Assembly: GCF_030272615.1 (NCBI RefSeq)
Contig: NC_081413.1
Span: forward strand, 564,076,010 to 564,140,009
Source: Cryptomeria japonica
Taxonomy: Eukaryota; Streptophyta; Pinopsida; Cupressales; Cupressaceae
Reading direction: 5' to 3'
Length of the DNA stretch: 64,000 bases
Shown here in pieces: positions 34,319-44,499 of the stretch. The notes under the pieces were generated by a model. The model saw only the letters and a list, made by a program, of their open reading frames with translations, was not told the origin of the DNA and made no database searches. The position numbers and the translations under genes were made by a program. Every line of letters starts with the position of its first letter. Position 1 is the stretch's first letter.

Positions 34319-35470
34319 TTAATCATATGCTTTGTCATGATTATGCAGTTCTTCCCTTCTAAGGAGCTCTTTAGTGTTTATGTTGACATCTTCCCCGTGC
34401 CAAATCATTTGGGAATCAGAATTAACCCCTAGGTTAGCCAGACAATCCGCCACTGTATTTTTTTCTCTAAAGGCATGTTGAATTATAATATCTTTAAAAC
34501 TAGCAATAATTTCCCTAGCTTGCAAGATGATATTTTCAATTGACCATGATGGCTCCGACTCCCCCTTCAGACACTTAATAATATTAAGTGAGTCTCCTTT
34601 GAGCCATAATTTATCATGATTAAGATTCTTGGCTATAATTAAGGTGTTCAGGGCAGCTGAGGCTTCAGGAAAATGACTTGTTTGACTCCCCAAAGGACCA
34701 GCCACCGCCACTAAGCAACTTCCAGCAAAATTCCTAACAATGCCCCCATATCCAACTTTACCTGGATTCCCCTTAGAGGCCCCATCAAAGTTAGCCTTAA
34801 TCCACCCCTGAGGAGGAAAACACCAAAAGAGACCTTCTCTTCCCTTTTCCTTGCTAGAGGTGGTAGTGGAGAGATTCCACCTGTCTTTGAAGTCATATTT
34901 AGCAACTGATTCATAATCAATGCCATAGATACATTCAAATATACTCCCGTAAATTTTATCCGCCACCACTTCAGGAGTAGCACTCTTATCCCTGAAAATC
35001 CTATTGTTGCACTCTTTCCAAATATTCCAGATAACATTTGGAAGAGTAAGTCTCCAAGTCTCCACAATCTTAGAATTAGAATTGGGCAGTGTCATTGCTG
35101 CCAAGTTTCCCCTAGGGAGTTCGGGAAAACCCAGCTCAAGTTCCACCTACTTAAGATGATTTTCCATATATCCTGACTAAAGGTACACTGATTAAGAATA
35201 TGGCAAGCAGTCTCTTCTTCCTTGCAACAAAGAGAACACCTGTTAGGAAAAACAAAACCTCTCTTTTGAAGGTTGTCCAAGGTTAAAACCTTGTTTTGGA
35301 TGAAAATCCAAAAAAAGATATTAACTTTAGGAACTAACTTCTTATTCCAGACTTTAGCCCAAATAGGAATTTCTTCCACAGATTCATTATGGATAGCCAC
35401 AACTGAGGAGACAGAGTATTTCCCATCCGGGGTTTTCCTCCATATCAATCTGTCATCTTTGTTGTCAATG
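34319..35470 (-). pseudogene. 5'-truncated LINE: zinc-binding domain plus RNase H
   Basis: The upstream frame (35,448-35,092) is a reverse-transcriptase zinc-binding domain: WRKTPDGKYSVSS, WNKKLVPKVNIFFW and CSLCCKEEETACHILNQC. A frameshift in the overlap leads to the next frame (35,146-34,319), an RNase H of the plant RVT_3 type: IKANFDGASKGNPGKVGYGG, then LWLKGDSLNIIKCL and FREKNTVADCLA. The catalytic D, E and D positions appear present. The reverse transcriptase itself is missing. The copy stops upstream in a TTGATAAC-rich simple repeat, as expected for 5' truncation. Confidence 0.75.
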
Positions 35471-37199
35471 TTATCAACATTTTTAATATTTTAAATGTTA
35501 TCAATGTTATCAACATTTTTAATATTTGTACCAACGTTTTCATTTTCAATTTGATATTTAGAAGTTTCAATATCAATTTCAACTTTTCATTTTCAATTTC
35601 AATATCATGCTCCACATTTTCAAATTCAATTTCATATTCACTTGAAATAAAATTTGTGGGTGAAGAAGAAGCCTCGCCTTGATGAGTATTTGGCATACCT
35701 TGTCTTATCTTCCTATGACTTTCTCTATCTTTTTCTCGGTATGCTTCAATTTTCTCTAACGTGACTTCTCTCTTCACTTTTTTTACAATAATTGTCGCTC
35801 TCCATTATACCTACAAAAATATGCACAAAATATCAAATAGAGATCACGATCTTCCCAATAGAAAAAAGAATGTGGGAACTATTGGAATGCTCAAATGGTC
35901 CTTTATTCTTTTTTGTATGGTCCACAAAATGGATATCTATCTCAAACCCTAGTCAAGAGGTTGCCAAAGCGTTTACCTTGGCCACTTTTGGTTTTATACA
36001 ACAAAAAGGAATGGATATCCATTAGTGATTGATATCCATTTGGTTTTCAAGAAAAACTATACATTAAAGCAACCTTATAAATATTTTGTATTATTAATAT
36101 ATAATAAATATATTGCATATTAACAATACAATAGAAATGCATATTATATATATTTTTAATCAATAATAGGTATTTGTATTAATAATTTTGAAAAGTATAA
36201 ATGTATTATAATATCACCATAGACTGCTAAAAAAAAACCATCCCCTGTCACCCCTATATCTATCACTCACCATCTTCATACAACATTCGTAGAATGCACT
36301 ACCAAAATTAGAGTCATGCTCCATATTACACTAACCCTAACCCCTTATACATATAAACTAGTAGAGAAACAGTATAAACAAGTTTACCATTTTAAAAGGA
36401 TTTCACAACAAACCCTACATTAATAACAAAACACAAAAAATAATAACCCCAATGGCCCAAGTTACACCAAATTAATTTTTTTGCAACTTACCCTACAAAT
36501 AGGACTCCTGAGTCTCTTTCCCATCTCTGTCTCTTCGGCCTTGCAAATGATCACACTCCATAATCTGAGTCTTCCTCTAGCTCTCGCATGTCCAAAACTT
36601 CCTTCAATGACACCCAACCCATCTGCACCTTGGCCCTCCACTCATCTCTATCACCAAACACACTTAACACCAAAAAAGTTTTCACTGGGGTCTTCACATA
36701 GCCGAATTAGCGCCAATCACCATGATGCACCCACAATCCTACTCTAGGATTTGCCATAGCTAGAAATATTATCATGCAACCACACCACTCTGGTCGCACA
36801 CATTCCTTCATCGTTCTTAAAACTACCTCCTTCAACTCCAATTCTAACCCCTAGGCCATGAACATCGACACAATGCCAATGTTGGAGCAATATCAATGCT
36901 CCAACTTCAGGAACTCGTCACCTAGAATCCATTCAATGGTCTACAAAAAAATAGGGTCTTCGATCTTAAACACACTATGAAGTCTCCTCTTTGTAATCTT
37001 GCCATAGAAACATTGTTGTTCATTAATAGTTGAAAACAAAAAATAGCTTCTATGGCACTCATCACCCACTCAAACTTCAAGGTCTCCCTCATGCAAAATG
37101 AAAATGACACTGATTTGATGGGAATATAAAGAACCATCAACTCCTATGTCCCTAACACTAAATTAGTGTATTGTTCGTCATTGCCCAACTTACTAAATC
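35471..37199. other. Spacer with low-complexity repeats
   Basis: Bases 35,460-35,640 are built of TTATCAA/AACATTTTT and TTTCAATTTC words. The minus-strand frame at 35,777-35,445 (REKDRESHRKIRQGMPNTHQ) is not recognised. The rest has only short chance frames. Confidence 0.4.
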
Positions 37200-37690
37200 A
37201 TCAATACATATCTCTCGAAGATCCTCATACAAATCGGGCCCATTAACACTTAATGGTGACACGACAATGTTTGATAATATATCCTCTTATTGGTTGCCAC
37301 ATCTTTTAATATGTGATATTTTGTAGTCCTCAAAGGAGGAGAGAGCGAAAAGCATTAATTTAATATGTTTATTTAGGCTCCAAGCGGTTGTCTCCCCTTT
37401 TGCAATGGTGGTGACTACTAATAATGAATGCCCTTCTAAATGTAGATGGTTAACCTTCATTTTTTTTGCCATATGTATAGCCTCCCAACCTGCTTTAACT
37501 TCTACTTCATTATTGGTCCCATCAACAAGTCATTTTGCACCAATTGCCATGATATTCCTTTGAGAATCTCTCGCCACAAACCCTGCACTTCACGAACCAT
37601 GATTTCCCTTAGATGTCCCATCAAAATTTAATTTCGTCCACCCTATTTTAGGACATTCCCAGAACTCCTCCGAGTCAGTTGGCTTAGGAT
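37200..37690 (-). pseudogene. RNase H-domain relic (LINE-type)
   Basis: On the minus strand 37,650-37,210 reads GWTKLNFDGTSKGN, GFVARDSQRN, MKVNHLHLEGHSLLVVTTIA, FEDYKISHIKRCGNQ and DILSN. This is the RVT_3 RNase H fold, related to but distinct from the copy at 34,319. At least two stops break it, and the usual GDS aspartate is histidine (EGHS). Confidence 0.6.
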
Positions 37691-37719
37691 AATCCTGAAA
37701 AAGCCCTCGAATAGGCCAA

Positions 37720-37860
37720 ATGAATATTATATTATATATGTATTATATATTAAATAATAAAATATATAAGATATTATATAACATATATAAAGTATATTAT
37801 ATATTATATATTATGTATAGTATATTATATATTATATAATATATATTATATATTTGTAGC
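37720..37860. repeat. AT-only low-complexity tract
   Basis: About 140 bp of TATATTA/ATATAT words. Confidence 0.9.
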
Positions 37861-38292
37861 ATCGTAAATTATCACCGGGCCAATTTACAACTCATGTTTG
37901 TGCCTCTGATTTAGTTTGTTCCCTCCTCATCTCCTATCTAGGTTTGGTTTGTGCCCAAATCTCCAGTTCTAATGTCATGTACACCCGTTGATGAACTTCG
38001 TAGAGGGTGTTGCAAATGTGAAGTTGATGGTGTATCAATATGGTTGTCATTGATGTCAACGTATCGATTTTGTGTTTCAGTGATTGGTTTGTGCTCCACA
38101 TTTCTAATTTGTTGCAATTGTAGTCAAGAGGTTTTGATACATTGTTGGAAGTTGCTTTGGGATGTCATGCTTATGATTTGGTGCTCTGGAAGTTGTGTTC
38201 TGGAAGTGCATTCAGTGATGTTGGTGATAATTTGATAGTGTTTGCAGCGTTTTGCGTTTCTCCAGATTTATGGTTTTGATGATGATATTTTC

Positions 38293-39300
38293 TATAGACA
38301 CCTAAAAATGTCTCATTGATCATGTACTAATTATTCCTCTAATTGATTAAATAATTATTTAATTATTTAATTAAGTTAATTCATCTTATTCTTCTAATTT
38401 CATATTTCCTCATCATCTTAGTAATTATTCTATTTCATACTCTATCACTATTTAATCATTTTAATCATTTTCTAAATATTAATTAAATATTTATTATTTA
38501 ATTAATTCTGATTAGTTCCCCAATTTAAATAATCTTTATTATTTAAATAAATTACTAATTCTTCAATTTCTATCTCTCTAATCAACTAATTATTTAACCC
38601 TTTTTCGAAATATTAATTAAATATTTATTATTAATTAATTATAATTTAATCCTTTAAATTAAATAATCTTTATTATTTAATTAAAGTCCATTTCTAGCAT
38701 AATTAAATAGTTTCTTTAAATTATTTAATTAACCAATTAATTATTCTAGTCACATGTGCATGATTTCAAAAATCAAATTGAAAATCAAAGTCAAGTTCTA
38801 AATATATTCAAATACTAAATTGAATTTAAAATAAATTCAATATTTGAATAAATCTCATGCAAAGATTAAATTGAAAATCTAAGTTAAAGTGCAAGCACAT
38901 GCTAGATTAATTAATTCAATAAATTAATTAATTAAACCATTTATCTCTCCAATCTCTATTTCCACCTTCTGGTTCTCTTTGTCTTCTTCTTTATTTCCTC
39001 CAATCATTCTTTTTCTTCTTTCAATTAGCTTTTTCTCAATCAGTTGACTCAATTAATCTATTCAATCTATTCTGTTTCACCTCCAAGTCAGCAGTTCAAC
39101 TATCAATTTTCATGTGAGCTCACCTGAGTTCCACCTCTTGATCATTTTATTCCACCTTTCAATCAATCTCATCCAAAAATCTATAAATTGAGCATTCAAT
39201 CCTCACAATTCCTCTAGATCACGAACTTCAAATCTTTTTGTCAATTGCAGGTTGTCAGTGCAATATCTGAGAGCCATCATACCACAGAGAGAAGAAGGAC
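38293..39300 (+). repeat. LTR remnant of a Ty3/gypsy-like family
   Basis: It starts (TA)TAGACACCTAAAAATG, like the TGTAGACACCCAAAATTG start of the gypsy LTR at 43,262. Long stretches of TTAATTAAATAATTATTTAATT repeats follow, then a probable TATA box (CTATAAAT at about 39,181) and a leader-like segment. The 3' border and a duplication were not found. Confidence 0.4.
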
Positions 39301-40079
39301 AATGGAAGCCATGATGCATAATAGGGAGTTTCATATTGCTTAATTTAATTCCATTTTGCATTTATTCCATTGGTTTTATGTTTGAATTGCTTAGATAGTT
39401 AAGGATTCGTGATCGTCCTTATTTCCTATTTAGCAATGGTGTATTTGAGCATGTTACATTTTCGATTAATGCTATTCATATCTTTATCTTTGATATTTTG
39501 ATTTGGGATGTGATGATGTGCTTTGTTATTCATGGTTGTTGATATGTTCATTCCAGGTCCAGTTGACCTTGAATGTTTCTTTTTTTGCTCCGATGATTGT
39601 GGCATATGGATAACATGTTGTTTTGATCGATGTAGTGTATTTTGGTGTGGTTCACTTCTCATTCCTTTCCATCATGGGAATGTTTAGTGTAGACCTATTT
39701 TAAATTGTGTTTTGGTGAATTGTTTTTTTGGCTGACTAGGAGATTCCTAATTCAAGAGATCGATATAAATAAAGGACTATCATAATGAATAATATGTAGA
39801 AGCAAGTGGATTAAAAAAGAAGATATGTTTTGTGTGAGGTTATGTGAAGTTGTGGTAAAGTAGAGTGATTGTGTGTTGTTGTTGTTTGGTACCGGAGGCA
39901 GTGAGTCAAAGGTTTCTTCTGGCATTGCAACATTGTGGCAGTTGTGCTTCAGTGGTGGATTCTTTCTTTTTATTTCTTCTTCTTCTCAATAGTGAGCCCT
40001 TCTTTTTCTGGTGGTTGTAGCCAGTCAATGAGCCCACCTGTAGTGAGCATTATGGAAATGAGCCACCCTTTGTAAAAAT
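39301..40079. other. Spacer, no recognised gene
   Basis: Short frames only. Probably old retroelement sequence. Confidence 0.35.
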
Positions 40080-41860
40080 CACCTTAACTGGTGTCACCCT
40101 AAGAAGTGTTTCATAATTGAGAATTAGCATTCTCTGTGGTTTTTCCCTTCTTGGATTTTCCATGTAAAATCTGGTGTTTCTTGTGTATGATTCATGTGTG
40201 TGCTCTCTGACGTTTATATTTGTTCATGGCTATGTAATCAAAATTTTATTTACTGAATCTATTTTTATGGAATAAGTAAAATATTTTAATTGACAACTAA
40301 TTCCCCCCCTGCCCCCCCACGCAATTTCCTAGGATATTTAACAAAGGGATGTCCTTCTCTCTAGGGCTTAGTTATGGTCCCTTTTTTAGAAGGATCAGGG
40401 CATGTAGCATCCTACTCCATCTTAGTTGGGCCCAATTTTGAAATGGGGCAGTGGTCTTATCTCGATGACGAGAATTCAATTATGTGGCTCTGCATGATCG
40501 TTGGAGGCTGGCCAAATTGGTAAATGATCTAGATACCTCTATATAAAGACATTTGATCAACCTAATTTCATCTATCTATCCATTCTAAGTACCCATCCTC
40601 GAGCATTCTTGCATATGTGAAGCATTCTTCATCAAGTATTTTCAGAGATCTTAAAGGCTGCATATTCTTCACTCAATCATTGTGGAGAAAAATTATCATT
40701 CATATGCAAGCATGTGTGTGTGATTATGGTTTTGCCAGGTTCATGCCATTTCTTACAACATATGTGGTTACATTCAAGAAGCAAAGCATCATTATCAACA
40801 ATTACAGATCTGAGGTATATCTTTCTAGTATTTATTTTAGTATTTGCATTATTTCATTCAAGGTTAATTCCTAAAACAGGGTATGACTTGCACAAACCCC
40901 TATTCCCAACCATTTTCCCTTATGTACTATGTGCAGTAATAGGTACAAAGCTATAATTTTTAGGATCGACTTTATTCACAAAAATGAACAGGTTCCCTTT
41001 TGGATGGCGAAAAAGTTCAGAGGATTAGAGTGGCAGGCATTCTTGTCCCAACAATTCAAGTGGATCTTCTAGGAATAGATCCAAACACTCATATATTGCT
41101 TAGATCTAAGTTCATGGCTCTGTTTGACGACTATAGCTCACTATTTATGCATAATTGCTTCAATTTACATACATTTACCCTAATTTTAGCATCTTCAACA
41201 AATTCAAATCAAATTCAACTAAAGGGAAAGAAGAGGCACATCTAAAACCCTTGGAATCTGATTAGGATAATGTAATTGGTCTCTAAGCAAAATTAATGGT
41301 TTTACTACATCTAGTGGTGGAAACCCTAATTTTCACCTTTACATTTTAGTGAACCGGACACCTTACACCCTTATTTTTGATTTATGTTCTCATAATTGAG
41401 TGTTTATGCATTTTAAATTCAAATTTACATTTACAAGTTAAATTTTTAATTAAATTACATAAATTTAGAGGTTAAATTCACACAAACCCTAATTTATAAG
41501 TCTAAAATTGAACTTGTGGGTTGCTTAATTTGGATTAATTATTTTAGATCTAATTTGGGAACATTTTTTATTGTCAATTTTTCACTCATAAATTATATTT
41601 TTAATCAAATTACATAAATTTAGAGGTTAAATTCATAAAACCCCTAATTTATTTTGGTTAATTTTTTGTGGGTTGTAGAATTTTTCAATTACATTTTCAA
41701 ATCTGATTGTTATGACATGTTATGTTTAGATTTAGATGCATTCAATCATTATTTATATACTTGCATTAGTGAAAACATCATAAAAATCGCACATTGTTAT
41801 CTCTTTTTATCATGTATTTTGTGTTGAACACGCTAAGAAGGGGAGGGGGGTTGAATCAGT
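40080..41860 (+). repeat. Fragments of LTR-type sequence
   Basis: Bases 40,130-40,325 (TGTGGTTTTTCCC..TTTTCCATG..ending in C-runs) match the layout of a copia LTR end, and the same block is seen on the minus strand of the copia LTR at 41,864. CTATATAAAG at about 40,540 looks like another LTR TATA box. Bases 41,440-41,520 and 41,580-41,650 are direct copies containing ACATAAATTTAGAGGTTAAA. No complete element could be assembled. Confidence 0.4.
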
Positions 41861-41863
41861 TGT

Positions 41864-42483
41864 TGGCAACAACAATGAAGGAAAACTGAGAGGTTGGGGG
41901 GGAATCAATTTTCACTGGATTAACAGAACTTAACCTCGAAACCAAAGCTGACAATCTCCAACAACAACAAAAATAAGCAAATTGACACCACAACACACAA
42001 CACCAAGATTTTGACGTGGAAAACCCGATTAAGGGAAAAACCACAGTGGGAACCTTCCCACAATAAGATGATACTCTGCAGTAGTATGTGAAAATAATTA
42101 CAATGGGGAATGCACCTGCGTTCAAGCTCACTGCTCAAAATACAATAACCCAGAAGGTTACAACCCTCAAGGAAGGTTCACTACCTTACAAGGAAGTCTC
42201 ACTAACTTACAAAATATTCAGACAACAATCTAGAATCAAATGAACTAAAAGAATAGCATCTGCAAATGCCTGATGGTAGTTTCGGTTAAGCACATTTGTT
42301 TGCTCTGCAACACTCCAATCTTTGCTCAAACACAATGTCGAAGGATGTATTCGCTTGTTTGCACTTTTACCACTCTTTGATAATGCAGACACCCCACCGA
42401 TACCAAATTTACATGACTATGTCACCTATTTATATAATTCATTAACCTTGACTACAAGGTCGACCAAACCCTCAACTCATAAT
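41864..42483 (-). repeat. Left half of the split 3' LTR of the copia element
   Basis: It matches 62,863-63,490 of the 5' LTR (for example GATTTTGACGTG..AAACCCGATTAAGGG). The left border could be 41,861 or 41,864. Just outside, GGGGAGGGGGGTTGAATCAG resembles sequence inside the LTR, so a second related LTR may have been there before. Confidence 0.8.
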
Positions 42484-43262
42484 TGTATATGGTGAAAATG
42501 GATAGCAATAAACAACAATATTGAAAGACTAAAATGGATTCAACCACCAAACCCTAGCCTAACAATGAACAAAGATCCACCATAACATATGAAGATAACC
42601 TAAGACAATGCAAAATAACTCAATAAATCACAAAGATTATACCATCACATGTCCACTAGGGTTTTTGATCTCCATTCTTCCTATCTCCATTGATCTTGTT
42701 TGATATGCTTGCTCTCAGATTTTTGTATGCACAAGAGCTCAACAAAGAACGGAATGTGGTTGCAAGTAGGATCGTAGTGTAGCCAAGTCCTCCAAAATCA
42801 GTCATTAGGGTCTTTGGTAATGAAGAAAGCATCTCCTTAAATAGAAGACACAATAGAAAATGGAGGGTTAAGATTGAGAGGTGTAAAAAGAGAGGTCGGC
42901 TAGGATTAGAGGGTAGGTATAAGAAATACCAAAATAATGAAAGGGGTAGGTAGTGTAGGAAATAAGAGATGAATGACATGTGTCATGTGTAGAAAAGGTT
43001 AATGAATTAATTAAATAAATAAAGATTTATTTAATTAATAGAAGAAGTAGGGTAATTAAATAAATAAAATATTTATTTAATTTAGGAAAGGGATAATTTA
43101 AATAAATAAATGTATTTATTTAAATGAGAAATAAGGCTAGAAGGGGATAAATGAATTAATTAAATAAATAAAGATTTATTTAATTAATAGAAGAATTAAG
43201 CTAAAGTAATTAAATAAATAAAATATTTATTTAATTAGACTGGACAATTTTGGGTGTCTACA
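42484..43262 (-). repeat. 3' LTR of the gypsy element
   Basis: On the minus strand it starts TGTAGACACCCAAAATTGTC and ends ..CACCATATACA. It contains several TAAATAAATAAAGATTTATTTAATTA palindrome-like blocks. Confidence 0.95.
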
Positions 43263-43276
43263 TTTTGCCCCTCTTT
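43263..43276 (-). promoter_or_regulatory. Polypurine tract of the gypsy element
   Basis: Minus strand AAAGAGGGGCAAAA directly before the 3' LTR. Confidence 0.8.
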
Positions 43277-43509
43277 GAGACAATGCGGCTTGTCGCGTTG
43301 TTTCAAAGAAGATAAGATGAACTGATACAGAGTTGCCCCAGGATGGGAATGATATGCCCCCTCGAGAGATTGGATGAAAAAGTCTAGAAAGATTGCAGAC
43401 AATCTCGCGATAAGAAAGATGGGAAAGAATGGACTGATTGGATAAAGTGACAAAATCACAGGATGAAGAATACTGACTCGGGAAAATGAGGGCGAGGGCT
43501 AGGGTAGGC

Positions 43510-43518
43510 TATAAGATA
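43510..43518 (+). promoter_or_regulatory. Probable TATA box of the antisense mobile-domain gene
   Basis: TATAAGATA lies 98 bp before the ATG of exon 1, about 250 bp inside the element from the 3' LTR. A start site near 43,540-43,550 would give a leader of about 60-70 nt. Inferred from position only. Confidence 0.45.
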
Positions 43519-43607
43519 AACCACAGGCAAAAGACATCCTCATTGTCATCCACACCCATAGAAGATCACAGTGCAGAGCGAGAAAAGAGCAGCAGCAGTC
43601 AGCAGCG

Positions 43608-43673
43608 ATGGCATTCGTTCATAGATTCGATCGTGTCCGCCGATTCCAGCGACCAGCCGATGCAGGAGAGCCG
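43608..43673 (+). CDS. Antisense mobile-domain gene, exon 1
   Basis: The ATG at 43,608 opens a 22-codon stretch (MAFVHRFDRVRRFQRPADAG, then EP) that ends at a consensus donor CCG/GTAAGTACC. Joined in phase 0 to the acceptor TTGACTGCAG/GAG at 44,499/44,500, it runs straight into the long frame of exon 2 without a stop. This explains why exon 2 is open upstream of its first own ATG. The alternative is a start at the ATG at 44,512 without splicing. RNA data would decide. Confidence 0.6.
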
Positions 43674-43784
43674 GTAAGTACCCGAAAACCTCCTCGTACT
43701 TTCACGCATTTCAAGTTTTGTCATTAATGCATGTTTAGGAGCAATAAATGCGCTAGAAATAGGGTAGTTTAAAAGTGCAAAAAC

Positions 43785-44100
43785 GCGCAACCGCGTCTGT
43801 GTCAGCGCCAGGCGCGTCTGTGTCCAACAGGCGCGTCTGTGTCGGGTCCAGGCGCGTCTGTGCCTGGAACCGCGTTTGTGTTGAATGCGGACGCGTTTGT
43901 GAAATGTAGTAGCGTCTGTGCTTTTGAACAGCGTTTATGTCATGCAGGGACGTCTGTGATCCCTGGTCGCGTTTATGTCTGGCATAGGCACGTTTGTGTT
44001 TAGAAAGCGCGTCTGTGTTGCAGAGGCGCGTTTGTGCAGTCTATAAGCGCGTTTATGAGTTAAAAGCGCGTGTGTGTTGAAAAAGTGCGTTTATGTGTTT
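43785..44100 (+). repeat. CGCGTCTGTG motif array (16 copies)
   Basis: About 16 copies of G(C)GTYTRTG, best form GCGCGTCTGTGT, spaced about 18-25 bp apart with non-conserved spacers. The same motif is in the leader of gag-pol, in the reverse orientation on the plus strand. Confidence 0.9.
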
Positions 44101-44133
44101 AAATGCATGGTTTTAGTCCTTTAGGTCAAATCG

Positions 44134-44460
44134 GCAGTTCTGTGATGAACATACGCTGTCGATTGGATAAGCTGCTGAGAGGATACACTCAAGCAGGTCC
44201 TCTAGGAATACTAGGATAGATCAAGGCACTTTGTGATGAACAGGGAGCACCAGGATAAGCAGCACTTTGTGATGAACAGGGAGTGCGAATGTGAGTGACA
44301 CTTTGTGATGAACAGGGAATGTCACACACGTAGTACTTTGTGATGAACAGTGAGCACTACTAGGATAAATAGCAACACTTTGTGATGAACAGTGAGTGTC
44401 ACTAGGGTAGATAGCCATATGCATTTGGGTAGCGAGTAGCATTTTGTGATAAACAGTGAA
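44134..44460 (+). repeat. CTTTGTGATGAACAG motif array (7 copies)
   Basis: Seven copies of ACTTTGTGATGAACAGKGAG, spaced about 34-66 bp, the first and last more diverged. The copies often sit beside short inverted words (GAGTGTCAC, GGAATGTCAC). The minus-strand frame here encoding repeated VHHK is a by-product. Confidence 0.9.
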
Positions 44461-44499
44461 TGCCACAATAACTGACAAGATTGATTTGCTTGACTGCAG

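Larger units (their letters stand above)
43674..44499 (+). other. Probable 826-bp intron of the antisense gene
   Basis: GTAAGT donor at 43,674 and a TTGCTTGACTGCAG acceptor ending at 44,499. It contains both motif arrays described below and no useful reading frame. On the genomic RNA of the element this intron is in the wrong orientation to be spliced, so it would survive retrotransposition. Confidence 0.6.

Noticed and set aside
42656-42979. 107-codon minus-strand protein, identical at 57,814-58,137
   Set aside because: It is identical because it sits in the two LTRs; no similarity or coding signal recognised.
43785-44460. CRISPR-like array
   Set aside because: Repeats are only about 10-20 bp and degenerate, spacers are irregular, and the setting is a plant retrotransposon intron.
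44221-44478. Minus-strand frame with repeated VHHK peptides
   Set aside because: Translation of the CTTTGTGATGAACAG array, not a gene.
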